Positions 17,157 to 26,812 of a stretch of 40,110 nucleotides of DNA are shown here, one piece after another. The DNA comes from Clostridium sp. DSM 17811. GTDB lineage: Bacteria; Bacillota; Clostridia; Clostridiales; Clostridiaceae. Each line of letters opens with the position of its first letter. Within the stretch, counting starts at the first letter, position 1. The notes below the pieces were generated by a model. It searched no databases, was not told the DNA's origin, and worked only from the letters and a program-made list of their open reading frames with translations. The DNA is taken from NCBI RefSeq assembly GCF_018861905.1, contig NZ_JAHLDU010000029.1, positions 1 through 40,110 of the forward strand, read 5' to 3'. Position numbers and translations under genes: made by a program.

Positions 17157-18788
17157 ATGGCAAATAAAAAATTATATAGGGTGTTTTCAAAGTTTGTAAT
17201 AGTTGTAATGCTCGCATCATCATCAGTTAGTGGCGTTGCTCATGCAGCAACTGGGGATATTATAAACACTGGAGATCAAAAGATTTATGATGTTACTTCT
17301 TCAAAAGACGTGCAAGCTTTGATATCAGATCTAAAAGACGGTGGGACAGATGTATTCCTAAAAGAAGGCATTGATGGAAAGTACTATAGTCCATCCGATA
17401 AATTGAATTTACAGTCAGCAGAGATTGTAAAATTACTTAAAGCGGCAAATGTAAGTCTTACAGATCCAACGGCAATTAAAACATATATCAAAAATAATGC
17501 TACTACAATAATGGCTGATGTTAAAGTAGAAACAGATAAGATTGCTACTCAGTCAGTGGATACGAGCAATTATAAAACACCAACAGCTGCTAATTTAACA
17601 GTTAGTTCAGTTAGCGCTATTAATGATATTAATGCAAGTTTTGGAACAGAAGTAAATAATCTTTTATTACCAGAAAAAATTACATTAAATCTAAGTGATG
17701 GTACAACAGCAATAGTAGATGCAACATGGTCAAGTACAGATTATGATGGAACAAAAACGGCAGCATATAGTTTCACAGCTATTTATACACTCCCAAAAGG
17801 TGTAACAGGGAATATGCCAGAAGCAAAGCTTAATGTTACAGTTGGATTAAATCCAGACTTAGCTCAAAATAACCGATTAAAGACTTATAAAAGTTCTGAT
17901 TACTTAAAATCAGAATACGTTGATATGACAGTTATTAATAATGAAAAAATAACTGTAAAAGGGCAGTGTAGTTTGGATAAAACTGCGTTTATGTTTGAAA
18001 TTGTGGATCAAGCTGGTAATGATATAATGCAACAATGGAAAGATGTTAAAACAGATGGAACATATGATGAAACATTTGCCTTTAACAATTTAATTAAAAA
18101 TGGAGATTATAAAGTGAACATTTACTTTAAATCAAAGAATGAATCAAGTTATTGGAGTTATTATTGGAACATCCCTTTTAAAAATCAAGAAGGTAGTAAG
18201 TATTTTCCACTATCGACAATGTATAATTCGAACTATACAAATTATAATAAAAATTTGGCTATAAATCCAAAATATTATTTAGATACTGATTTAAATAATG
18301 TATCAGAGGAAAATGAACTAAAACTATTAGCTGACGATATTATTAAAGATACATCATCTGATTATGATAAAATATTAAAAATCCATGATTGGGTTTCCGA
18401 AAATATTTATTATAATATGGATGGGTATTATAGTGGGAACTATGGCGAAACTGACGCTTATGGTACATTTACAAATAAAATGTCGGTATGCCAGGGGTAT
18501 GCTGAATTAACTAATGAACTTATAAGAATGGCAGGGATACCTTGTAGAGTGGTTACCGGATATGCTATACGGGTAGAGTCTCAGTCTTGGGAAACTGTTG
18601 ATCATACCAATCCAGACCATGCTTGGAATGAAGCTTTTGTGGATGGCCGTTGGGTAATAATAGATACCACATGGGATAGTACTAATAGATATGAAAATGG
18701 AATATTTACAAAGGGAGACATAAGGCATATATATTTTGATCCTACATTAAAGGCATTTTCTTTAGATCATAAAATAATCTCTAATTAG
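17157..18788 (+). CDS. Constant-head secreted transglutaminase-like protein
   Basis: 543 residues with signal peptide GVAHA|A. The head is a mosaic: subtype A to LNLQSAEI, then subtype B/C from VKLLKAANVSLTDPT. An Ig-like domain (~150-231) and a beta domain (~232-340, VDMTVINNEKITVKGQ) follow. The C-terminal transglutaminase-like domain (~385-535) has a full Cys-His-Asp set: C445 (SVCQGYAEL), H488 (DHAWNEAFV) and D503 (IIDTTWDS). Family members of this type act as cross-linking enzymes, proteases or related acyl-transfer enzymes; the substrate here is unknown. A run of seven G lies 6 bases before the ATG. Its promoter is cut off by the insertion sequence at 15251-17132, so expression would need an outward promoter from the element. 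Confidence 0.92.
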   Translation: MANKKLYRVFSKFVIVVMLASSSVSGVAHAATGDIINTGDQKIYDVTSSKDVQALISDLKDGGTDVFLKEGIDGKYYSPSDKLNLQSAEIVKLLKAANVSLTDPTAIKTYIKNNATTIMADVKVETDKIATQSVDTSNYKTPTAANLTVSSVSAINDINASFGTEVNNLLLPEKITLNLSDGTTAIVDATWSSTDYDGTKTAAYSFTAIYTLPKGVTGNMPEAKLNVTVGLNPDLAQNNRLKTYKSSDYLKSEYVDMTVINNEKITVKGQCSLDKTAFMFEIVDQAGNDIMQQWKDVKTDGTYDETFAFNNLIKNGDYKVNIYFKSKNESSYWSYYWNIPFKNQEGSKYFPLSTMYNSNYTNYNKNLAINPKYYLDTDLNNVSEENELKLLADDIIKDTSSDYDKILKIHDWVSENIYYNMDGYYSGNYGETDAYGTFTNKMSVCQGYAELTNELIRMAGIPCRVVTGYAIRVESQSWETVDHTNPDHAWNEAFVDGRWVIIDTTWDSTNRYENGIFTKGDIRHIYFDPTLKAFSLDHKIISN

Positions 18789-18792
18789 TAAT

Positions 18793-18892
18793 ATGATCCA
18801 AATTTTATTGGAATAAATATTAAAAATATACTTATGTTTGTTTTTATGATATATTATGGTATTATTAAATTATAATATAGGGGGGAATACAA
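18793..18892 (+). promoter_or_regulatory. Type-1 leader (short form)
   Basis: TTGTTT at 18838-18843, a 16-bp spacer and TATTAT at 18860-18865, then a run of six G 7 bases before the ATG at 18893. The upstream part shares GATCCAAATTTTATT with the leader at 11893. Confidence 0.6.
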
Positions 18893-20968
18893 ATGGTAAA
18901 TAAAAAATTATATAAGGGATTGTCAAAGCTTGTAATAGCTGTAATGATTGTATTATCATCGGTTAGTGGTATTGCTCATGCAGCAACAGGTGATATTATT
19001 AACACTACAAATCAAAAGATGTATAGTATCACTTCTTCAAACGATATAAAGGCATTAATTGCAGATTTAAAAGATGGTGGTGGAGATGTATTTTTAAAAG
19101 AAGATAGTAGTGGTAAATACTATAATCCGAACAATATATTAACTGCTCAAACAGCAGTGATAGTTAAATTACTTAAAGCAGCAAATGTAAGTCTTACAGA
19201 TCCAACGGCAATAAAAACATATATAAAAAATAATGCGGCTTCAATAATGGCTGATGTTAAATTAGAAACAGAGAAGGTTGCTACTCAAACAGTAGATACT
19301 AGTAATTATACAACTCCAACAGTTGCTAATTTAACAGTTAGCTCTGTTAATGCGATTAATGATACAGCAATGGTAGGTGATACTTATACATTGTCAACAA
19401 CAGTAGCAGCAACCTTATCAGATGGAACAACTAAAGATTTAGCTGTAACATGGGACAAAGTAGCAAGTACAACAGTAGCAGGAACTTACACATTTATTGG
19501 AACTTTAGTGACGGTAGAGGGAGTAGTAAATACAAATAATGTAACCGTATCGGCTACATTAACGGTAGCCGCACCAGTAGTAATACCAACTGTAGCTACA
19601 GTAAGTGCTATTAATGGTTCAATTACAGTTGTTTTTAATAATGCGTTGACAGTAGCGCCTGTAGTAGCAGATTTTGCTGTAACTCAAACAAGTGGAACTG
19701 AAGTGATAGTACCTACAAAAGTAATAATGGATTCAACAATGAAGATAGCTACGTTAACAGTACCAATAGTTGCTGTAACAGAAGCAGAACAAAGTATAGT
19801 TTATGGAGTATCATACAAGAGTGCAGCAATAGTTAACGCAGCTCCATTTATTGTTACGGTTCCAGTTGCTAATTCGACTATAACGGGAACAGTAAAAAAT
19901 TCCGATGGTACACCTGCAACAGTAGGAAGTGTAGAAATTACGCCACAAAATGGGGATGATGGATTCGAGGTCAGTATAAATAATGGTAGCTTTACAAAAG
20001 GAGGACTAGCTGATGGGGCATATGAGGTAATTGCCGTTGAACCTAAAGGTAGTCAATTTGCAAATTCATTATATAAATCAATTATAATAACAAAAGGGGT
20101 AATATCATCAGAGTCAGGTAATAATATAGAATTAAGTTTTACAAATCCTTTAATAACTGTAGCAGTTAAGAATCCAGATGGAACATCTGGAACATCAGGA
20201 ATTGTAATTATATATTCTGTAATTGGGCAAGGTAGCAGTTATGGAGTGATAAATAATGGTGAAGTCATAATAGGTGGGCTAGCAGATGGGGTATATAATA
20301 TGGCGGCTGATACATATGGAGACAGTCAATATGCTAATTCAGTAATGAATAAAATTACAATAATAAATGGAAAAGTATCGCCGGCAACAGATGCAAATGT
20401 TGAAGTAAATTTTACTAATCCAATGATCACAGGGATAGTAAAAAATCCAGACGGAACACTAGCAACTTCAGGACACATATCCGTATATTCGAAAACTGGT
20501 GGCATGATCAGTGCAAGTATATATAATGGTAAGTTTTTAATAGGTGGGTTAGCAGATGGAATATATTATATAACAGCCTATCCTCGTGCAAATAGTCAAT
20601 TTACAAATTCAATAACTAAAATGATTACCATAACAGATGGAAAAGTATCACCAGCAACAGATGCAAATGTTGAGGTAGATTTTACTAACCCAATGATCAC
20701 AGGAATAGTAAAAAATTTAGATGGATCTCTAGTAACTGCTGGGAACGTGTCTATATCCTCACAAGATCGTAGTTTATTAATTAGTTTATCTATTAATAAA
20801 GGTAAGTTCCTAATAGGCGGTTTAGTGGATGGTGTATATAATATAGTTGCTTTTTCAGATGAAAAGGGACAATATGTTGGTTCAATAATCAAGACAATAA
20901 CAATAACAGATGGTAAGGTATCACCAGCATCCGATGCAAATATTGAATTAGATCTTATAGCTCAATAA
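18893..20968 (+). CDS. Constant-head secreted protein with Ig domains and four carboxypeptidase-regulatory-like repeats
   Basis: 691 residues. Signal peptide GIAHA|A, subtype-C head to ~139 and a Big_4 domain (~146-226). An Ig-like domain (~232-322) carries EQSIVYGVSYKS. Four repeats of ~90 residues follow, starting near 328, 420, 512 and 601. Each has the pattern ITGxVKNPDGT, a G-x-V strand, KFLIGGLADGxY and ITDGKVSPATDANVE. They resemble the carboxypeptidase regulatory-like (transthyretin-type) fold common in bacterial surface proteins, which acts as a stalk or binding module. Repeats 3 and 4 are the most alike, which suggests stepwise tandem duplication. No anchor is visible. Confidence 0.88.
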   Translation: MVNKKLYKGLSKLVIAVMIVLSSVSGIAHAATGDIINTTNQKMYSITSSNDIKALIADLKDGGGDVFLKEDSSGKYYNPNNILTAQTAVIVKLLKAANVSLTDPTAIKTYIKNNAASIMADVKLETEKVATQTVDTSNYTTPTVANLTVSSVNAINDTAMVGDTYTLSTTVAATLSDGTTKDLAVTWDKVASTTVAGTYTFIGTLVTVEGVVNTNNVTVSATLTVAAPVVIPTVATVSAINGSITVVFNNALTVAPVVADFAVTQTSGTEVIVPTKVIMDSTMKIATLTVPIVAVTEAEQSIVYGVSYKSAAIVNAAPFIVTVPVANSTITGTVKNSDGTPATVGSVEITPQNGDDGFEVSINNGSFTKGGLADGAYEVIAVEPKGSQFANSLYKSIIITKGVISSESGNNIELSFTNPLITVAVKNPDGTSGTSGIVIIYSVIGQGSSYGVINNGEVIIGGLADGVYNMAADTYGDSQYANSVMNKITIINGKVSPATDANVEVNFTNPMITGIVKNPDGTLATSGHISVYSKTGGMISASIYNGKFLIGGLADGIYYITAYPRANSQFTNSITKMITITDGKVSPATDANVEVDFTNPMITGIVKNLDGSLVTAGNVSISSQDRSLLISLSINKGKFLIGGLVDGVYNIVAFSDEKGQYVGSIIKTITITDGKVSPASDANIELDLIAQ

Positions 20969-21117
20969 ACAATAAAAGCATTAGAAATAAAAAAAATGTT
21001 GAATATACAAGGCTGTAAAGTAATATAGATTCAACGCATACAACTAGTACGTATAACTTAGCCATAAAAACTAAAATTGTAAAATTGAAAGGGTACTCAT
21101 ATTAAGTGAGTATCCTT
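20969..21117 (+). pseudogene. Relic of an LRR-member 3' end with array terminator
   Basis: Positions 21028-21080 (GATTCAACGCATACAACT..., then TTAGCCATAAAAACTAAAATTG) match the degenerate last codons of LDxSKN-LRR members (DSxxTTTxxLVITIK). They are followed by the array terminator, stem AAGGGTACTCA / TGAGTATCCTT and loop TATTAAG (21089-21117). No open frame of note remains. It marks a lost member between the genes at 18893 and 21292. Confidence 0.55.
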
Positions 21118-21184
21118 ATTAATTGTTTCTAAATGTATTAGAGAAATGTTTGTATGTAACTATAAAAATAAGTAATACAATATA
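21118..21184 (+). repeat. Orphan type-2 leader
   Basis: The block with AAATGTATTAGAGAAATG and AACTATAAAAATAAGTAATACAATATA matches the leader of the gene at 3642. It stops just before the G-run and passes straight into a type-1 leader at 21185, so two leaders lie in tandem without a gene between them. Confidence 0.6.
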
Positions 21185-21291
21185 CGATTATTACAGAGTA
21201 AGTTATTATCATGGAATAAATATTAATAATATCCTTATATATGTGTTTATTATATATTATGGTATTATTAAACATAATATAGGGGGCTTAA
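21185..21291 (+). promoter_or_regulatory. Type-1 leader
   Basis: It starts inside the conserved CGATTATTACAGAGTAAG element. The -10-like TATTAT is at 21263-21268 with a weak -35 (ATGTGT). A run of five G at 21282-21286 precedes ATGCAAATG. Confidence 0.55.
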
Positions 21292-24096
21292 ATGCAAATG
21301 TTAAATAAAAAATTATATACGTGGTTGTCAAAATTCATAATAGCTGGAATGATTGTGTCATCATCAGTTAGCGGAGTTACTCATGCAGCAACAGGGGATA
21401 TTATAAATATTACAAATAAAAATATTTATGATGTCACTTCTTCAAAAGATGTACAAGCATTAATAGCAGATTTAAAAGATGGTGGTGGAGATAAATTTTT
21501 AAAAGAAGATACTGATGGAAAGTACTATAGTCCAAATGATAAATTAACTTCTCAATCAACAGAAATAGTTAAATTACTTAAAGCAGCAAATATAAACCTT
21601 ACAGATCCAACAGCAATTAAAACATATATCAAAAATAATGCTGTTGCAATGATGGCTGATGTTAAAGTAGCAACTGATAATGTTGTGGCGCAAACAGTTG
21701 ATACCAGCAATTATACAAAGGTGACATCAGTTTCAGATATAGCCGTTAAATCAGTGAGTGCGATTAATGGAACAATAAATGTTACATTTAATAATGCTTT
21801 AACATCTATGCCTAGCATATCAGATTTTGCTATAACTCAAAAAAGTGAAAATGGAGATGTAACAGTAATTCCAACATTTGTAACAACTGATCTAACCATG
21901 AAAATAGCCACATTGATATTGCCAATGGTAGACCCTATAAAGACAGAGCAAAATATACTTTATGGAGTATCATATGAAAGTGGTGTGATTGTTAATTCTG
22001 GAGCATTTATAGTAGAAAGTCAAACAGATAGTAGTACGATTGTAACATTTCCAGATGAAAATTTAGAACAAGTAGTTAGAGATTCAATTAATAAACCCAC
22101 TGGAGATATTTTTAAAAGCGATGTTATCAACATTACTACGTTAACAGATTACAATAATAGTATAGCAAATCTATCAGGAATAGAAAAATTGTCAAATCTA
22201 GAGAATATAGAATTTTATCCAGTAAAAATTTCAGACATTGCCCCTCTTAGTGGATTAACTAGATTAAAGAGTATTTCTTTAAGTAGAAGTGAAAGTTTTG
22301 GTGAGCAAACTATTACTGATATTAGTCCATTAAAAGGATTGACTAATCTTACATATTTATGGTTAGGAGGTAATTATGTCACTGATATTACTGCGCTACA
22401 AGGATTAACTAAATTAGAAACTGTTGGTTTAGGTAGAAATTATGCTTCAGAACAACAAATGATTCAGGATTTTAGCCCCTTAAAGGGATTGACTAATTTG
22501 ACCGAGCTAGAGCTAAGTGGAAATAATTTTACAGATACAAGTATAATAAAGGAATTTAAAAATTTAAAATATTTGGACTTGTCAAGAGGCGATTCACCGA
22601 CAAATAAAATAATTACTGATTTTAGTTTTTTAAGTGTATTAACAAATTTAGAGAGTCTTAATTTATCAAGGTGTGGTTTTAAAGATATTAATTTACTAAA
22701 GGGATTATCTCAATTAAATGATCTTAGTTTGTATTATAATAACATAACTGATATTAGTGCAATAAGTAATTTGAAGAATCTAACATCCTTAAATTTGTTA
22801 GGGAATAATATTGTTAATATTGATGGATTAAAAGGATTGACTAATTTAACAACGTTGGACTTGCGTTGGAATCAAATCAGTGATGTAGCTGCCGTAAGAG
22901 GACTTACTAACCTGACATATCTACAGTTAGATGGTAATCACGTTACAGATTATTCACCAACAAGTTCATATTATAAAAATTTGTTTAGTCCAAATTTTAC
23001 ATTAGATCCTTTAGAGATTCAATTAGCTAGTGCTTTTAATGGTCTAATATCTGTTACATTTGATTATGCTTTAGCCAAAACACCTAGCATATATGATTTT
23101 GTTACTACTCAAACAATTGGAGGTGTAACTACAACAGTAATTCCTACAGGAATAACAATGGATTCAACAATGAGAACAGCTACACTTAGAGTGCCAATGG
23201 TTGTAGCAACAGCAACAGATCAAAGTGTGGTTTATGGATTATCATATAAGGGTGGAACGGTAGTTAATTCAAATACATTTACAGTAGCAAAAGCTATTGA
23301 TAACAGTACGATTGTTACGTTCCAAGATAAAAACCTGGAACGAGCAGTTAGAGATAATATAAATAAACCAATTGGAGATATTATGAAAAGTGATGTAGAT
23401 AAGATAACGGAGTTATATGCTTCTAAGTATCAAATAACCAATCTTTCAGGAATAGAAAATTTATCGAGTTTGACCATATTAGATTTAAATGGTAACCAAA
23501 TAAGTAATATAGACGATTTAAAAGGACTTACTAATTTAACTAGTTTGGTGTTACTTGATAATAAAATTACAAATATAGATGCTCTAACTGGACTTACTAA
23601 TTTGGGATTTTTAGATTTATCGAATAATCAAATAAATAATATAGACAATTTAAAGCGACTTACTAATATATTTAATTTGGGATTAGATAACAATCAAATA
23701 AGCAATATAGATCTCTTAAAGGGATTTATTAAGCTTGAACAGTTGCAATTATATGGGAAAAAAGTAAGTGATATAACCCCCTTAGAGAAGCTTACAAATT
23801 TAAAAAATTTGAATTTAGCTATGAATGAAATAACAAATGTAGATGCCTTAAAAGGACTTACTAGTTTAAACTTTTTAGCTTTAAGCAATAATCAAGTAAG
23901 CAACATAGATGATCTAGAGGGACTCACTAATTTGTTTACAATGTATTTAGATTATAACCAAATTTCAAATATAGGTGTATTAAAGGGGCTTACGAATTTG
24001 ACTGAGTTATATTTAAGTGGAAATAAAATTACAGATTATTCACCAACGAGTTCTTATTATAGCAATTTGAATTATAAAGATTTTACGTTGCAATAA
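21292..24096 (+). CDS. Constant-head secreted protein, two Ig plus internalin-like LRR blocks
   Basis: 934 residues, the longest member. The ATG at 21298 (MLNKKLY) fits the paralogs better than the one at 21292, with the G-run 11 and 5 bases upstream. Signal peptide GVTHA|A; subtype-B head to ~143. The rest is a duplicated two-part unit. First comes an Ig-like domain (~148-243, ILYGVSYES), a cap (IVTFPDENLEQVVRD at ~249) and about a dozen LRRs to ~570. Then a second Ig-like domain (~575-672, SVVYGLSYKG), a cap (IVTFQDKNLERAVRD) and about ten LRRs to the C-terminus, both blocks closing with DYSPTSSYY. The LRR style (LKGLTNLTxLxLxxNQISNI) is that of internalins, which bind host or surface ligands in Listeria; the ligand here is unknown. 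Confidence 0.92.
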   Translation: MQMLNKKLYTWLSKFIIAGMIVSSSVSGVTHAATGDIINITNKNIYDVTSSKDVQALIADLKDGGGDKFLKEDTDGKYYSPNDKLTSQSTEIVKLLKAANINLTDPTAIKTYIKNNAVAMMADVKVATDNVVAQTVDTSNYTKVTSVSDIAVKSVSAINGTINVTFNNALTSMPSISDFAITQKSENGDVTVIPTFVTTDLTMKIATLILPMVDPIKTEQNILYGVSYESGVIVNSGAFIVESQTDSSTIVTFPDENLEQVVRDSINKPTGDIFKSDVINITTLTDYNNSIANLSGIEKLSNLENIEFYPVKISDIAPLSGLTRLKSISLSRSESFGEQTITDISPLKGLTNLTYLWLGGNYVTDITALQGLTKLETVGLGRNYASEQQMIQDFSPLKGLTNLTELELSGNNFTDTSIIKEFKNLKYLDLSRGDSPTNKIITDFSFLSVLTNLESLNLSRCGFKDINLLKGLSQLNDLSLYYNNITDISAISNLKNLTSLNLLGNNIVNIDGLKGLTNLTTLDLRWNQISDVAAVRGLTNLTYLQLDGNHVTDYSPTSSYYKNLFSPNFTLDPLEIQLASAFNGLISVTFDYALAKTPSIYDFVTTQTIGGVTTTVIPTGITMDSTMRTATLRVPMVVATATDQSVVYGLSYKGGTVVNSNTFTVAKAIDNSTIVTFQDKNLERAVRDNINKPIGDIMKSDVDKITELYASKYQITNLSGIENLSSLTILDLNGNQISNIDDLKGLTNLTSLVLLDNKITNIDALTGLTNLGFLDLSNNQINNIDNLKRLTNIFNLGLDNNQISNIDLLKGFIKLEQLQLYGKKVSDITPLEKLTNLKNLNLAMNEITNVDALKGLTSLNFLALSNNQVSNIDDLEGLTNLFTMYLDYNQISNIGVLKGLTNLTELYLSGNKITDYSPTSSYYSNLNYKDFTLQ

Positions 24097-24173
24097 AAAA
24101 TTAATACCATCAGTTACAAAAACAAGAGGAAGCGATCCAGAGTTAAAACATAATATAAGGGGGCTAAATACAA

Positions 24174-26723
24174 ATGATAAATAAAAAATTATATAGTGGG
24201 TTATCAAGATTTATAATAGCTTCAATGATTGTGACTTCTGTTAGCGGAGTTGCCGATGCAGCAACAGAAGATATTATAAATACTACGAATAAAAAGATTT
24301 ATAATGTTACTTCTTCAAAAGATGTACAAGCATTAATAGAAGATTTAAAAGACGGTGGTGGAGATCAATTCTTAAAAGAAGATACTGATGGAAAGTACTA
24401 TAGTCCAAATGATAAATTAACTGCTCAATCAAGAGAAATAGTTAAATTACTTAAAGCAGCAAATGTAAGTCTTACAGATTCAACAGCAATTAAAACATAT
24501 ATTAAAAATAATGCTGCTAAAATAGTAGCTGATGTTAAAGTAGAAACGGATAAAGTTGCGACTCAAACAGTAGATACGAGCAATTATACATCACCGAAAG
24601 TTGCTAATTTAACAGTTAGTTTAGTTAGTGCTATTAACGCTACTGAAACATTAGGTGATACATATACATTACCTACAACAGTAACAGTAATTTTATCTGA
24701 TGTAACAACTAAAGATTTAGCTGTAACATGGAATAAGGTAGCAAGTACAACAGTAGCTGGAACTTATACATTTACAGGTGTATTAACAATGGTTGCTGGA
24801 GTAGTTAATACAGATAATTTAACAGTACTAGCTACCTTAACTGTTAATGCACTTACTGCAGATAATACTCCATTATATCTCGGTGAAGTTAATGGAGGCA
24901 CTTTTTCTTCAAGAGATGAACTTGCAATTAATGATAAAGAAAATGTATATTACTATAAAAACACAATAGACCCCAAGATTAAAGTTGTTTCAGCAGATGG
25001 AAGTACTCAAAGCAATATTAGCAATACAGGAACAATTAGTGATTTTTTAGTTGATGCAGGGTGGATATATTATACGAGTTCTGAGAACTATAGTCCTTCA
25101 GGTTTATCAGGTAATTTATATAGAATGGCTATTGATGGAACACAGAATAGTATATTGTGTAATTATGTTACCTCTTTAGAATTAGTTAAATATGGTTCGG
25201 TTTATTATCAAGATTTTTCAGTTAGTGGAAGTGTAAGTTTATATAAAATGAATTTGGATGGATCTAATAAAATTAAAATACTAGATAAAAGCTCTTGTCA
25301 GTATCAATCATTAAGTGTCATTAACAATTACATTTATTATATTAATTATGCAGATTCAATGAAGCTTTACAGAGTAAATGTTGATGGTACTAATAATGTA
25401 AAAGTTTTAGATGATCCTATTAGTTCATATTATTTTTATAATAATAATATATATTATTCAACTGAAGATTCTATTTCCCATTATACATATCTTTACAGAG
25501 CCAATTTAGATGGTATTTCAAAAGTAAAATTAGGAGAAACAGCTTTAATTATATGTGGAATAGATAACGAATGGATATATGGAATTGATTCTAAGAATAG
25601 TTTAGGATTAGTTAAAACAAAGTTAGATGGTTCTGGTTTAACAATAATTAGATCAACTCGAAGTTACGATAAAATTAATGTAAGTACTGATTGGATTTAC
25701 TATATTAATGATGATGACAATGATAGTTTATATAAAGTAAGAAAGGATGGCAATGAGAATCAAAAGATATCAAATAGTAGAAAATATAATGTTTATAACG
25801 ATTCTGTATTTCTTTTAGATGATAGTGCAGACAGAAATTTATATATTAGTAATACTACATTAACTAATACTATAAAAGTTTCAGATGATAATATGAAAAA
25901 CATTGTGATAGTTGGTGACTGGATCTATTATACCAATTCTGATGATAATAATAAATTATACAAAATAGGTTCAAATGGGGTTAATAGACAAAAACTATGT
26001 GACGATAACATGTCGTTTGGATTTAAAATAGTGGGAGATTACGTCTATTATATTAATCATAGTAGCTACGATCAATATTATAAGATTCGTACTAACGGAA
26101 CTGAAAGAGTGGCAGTAAAATTTACACCTATGTTCAATATAGTTATTTCAGATGGCTGGATTTATTTTAGTAATAATTATACTACAATTGATGGCTCACT
26201 ACATAGAATGAAAATTGATGGTACTAATGAAGAAATAGTTTCAAAAGATAAATTATCGGATTATGGTATAAATGCAATTTTTATTAAAGATGATTATATT
26301 TATTATATAAATAAAAGTGATAATGACAGTTTTTATAGGGTTAATAAAGATGGAACTGGAAAAATTAAAATTTCAGATGATTATATGGTCGATGCTATTT
26401 TTGAAAATGGATGGATTTACTATGGGAATAGGGACGATGATTGGAAACCCTATAAAATTAAAATTGATGGAACAAATAAAACAAAGATATCTTCTGATAA
26501 TTTTTATAATTTTACCGTTAATGATGGATTCATATATTATAAAAATTATAGCAATGGAAATTTGTTAAAAATCGGAGAAGATGGTACTGGCAAAATGCAG
26601 TTAACTAATAATTCGGTTAGTGCATTTTCTGTTACAGGGGATTGGATTTATTATGACACATATGACCAACTTAACTTTTACAGAATGAAAAAAGATGGTA
26701 CTAGTAGGGTGCAAATAAAGTAG
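24174..26723 (+). CDS. Constant-head secreted protein with Ig domain and DUF5050-type beta-propeller
   Basis: 849 residues. Signal peptide ending GVADA|A; subtype-B head to ~139; Big_4 domain (~146-225). From ~229 to the C-terminus there are about a dozen repeats of ~45 residues with the pattern WIYYxNxxDxxxLYKxxxDGTxxxKIS. This is the DUF5050 (LRP receptor b-chain YWTD-like) signature, predicted to fold as one or two beta-propellers. Such propellers usually mediate protein or glycan binding. It has only a minimal leader (AACATAATATAAGGGGGC) and no recognisable promoter in the 77-bp gap after 24096, so it may be cotranscribed with the gene before it. Confidence 0.9.
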   Translation: MINKKLYSGLSRFIIASMIVTSVSGVADAATEDIINTTNKKIYNVTSSKDVQALIEDLKDGGGDQFLKEDTDGKYYSPNDKLTAQSREIVKLLKAANVSLTDSTAIKTYIKNNAAKIVADVKVETDKVATQTVDTSNYTSPKVANLTVSLVSAINATETLGDTYTLPTTVTVILSDVTTKDLAVTWNKVASTTVAGTYTFTGVLTMVAGVVNTDNLTVLATLTVNALTADNTPLYLGEVNGGTFSSRDELAINDKENVYYYKNTIDPKIKVVSADGSTQSNISNTGTISDFLVDAGWIYYTSSENYSPSGLSGNLYRMAIDGTQNSILCNYVTSLELVKYGSVYYQDFSVSGSVSLYKMNLDGSNKIKILDKSSCQYQSLSVINNYIYYINYADSMKLYRVNVDGTNNVKVLDDPISSYYFYNNNIYYSTEDSISHYTYLYRANLDGISKVKLGETALIICGIDNEWIYGIDSKNSLGLVKTKLDGSGLTIIRSTRSYDKINVSTDWIYYINDDDNDSLYKVRKDGNENQKISNSRKYNVYNDSVFLLDDSADRNLYISNTTLTNTIKVSDDNMKNIVIVGDWIYYTNSDDNNKLYKIGSNGVNRQKLCDDNMSFGFKIVGDYVYYINHSSYDQYYKIRTNGTERVAVKFTPMFNIVISDGWIYFSNNYTTIDGSLHRMKIDGTNEEIVSKDKLSDYGINAIFIKDDYIYYINKSDNDSFYRVNKDGTGKIKISDDYMVDAIFENGWIYYGNRDDDWKPYKIKIDGTNKTKISSDNFYNFTVNDGFIYYKNYSNGNLLKIGEDGTGKMQLTNNSVSAFSVTGDWIYYDTYDQLNFYRMKKDGTSRVQIK

Positions 26724-26812
26724 TTCTGTTTTTTAGGTAACGGTATGTGTTCCATCACTTACCCTTTATCCTTTAAAAAGTAAAAAAGAGGCTGTCTTAT
26801 AAAATTTAACTT

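Noticed and set aside
21123-21308. 61-codon ORF across the leaders before 21292
   Set aside because: It reads through two leader copies and overlaps the start of the real gene. Its composition is that of non-coding AT-rich DNA.
26317-26568. Second + strand ORF inside the DUF5050 gene
   Set aside because: It is a frame shadow of the strongly patterned WIYY repeats, with no start signals.
26785-26812. AAAAAAGAGGCTGTCTTATAA as an insertion-sequence end
   Set aside because: It looks like the end of some IS families, but no matching inverted repeat or transposase scrap is nearby.
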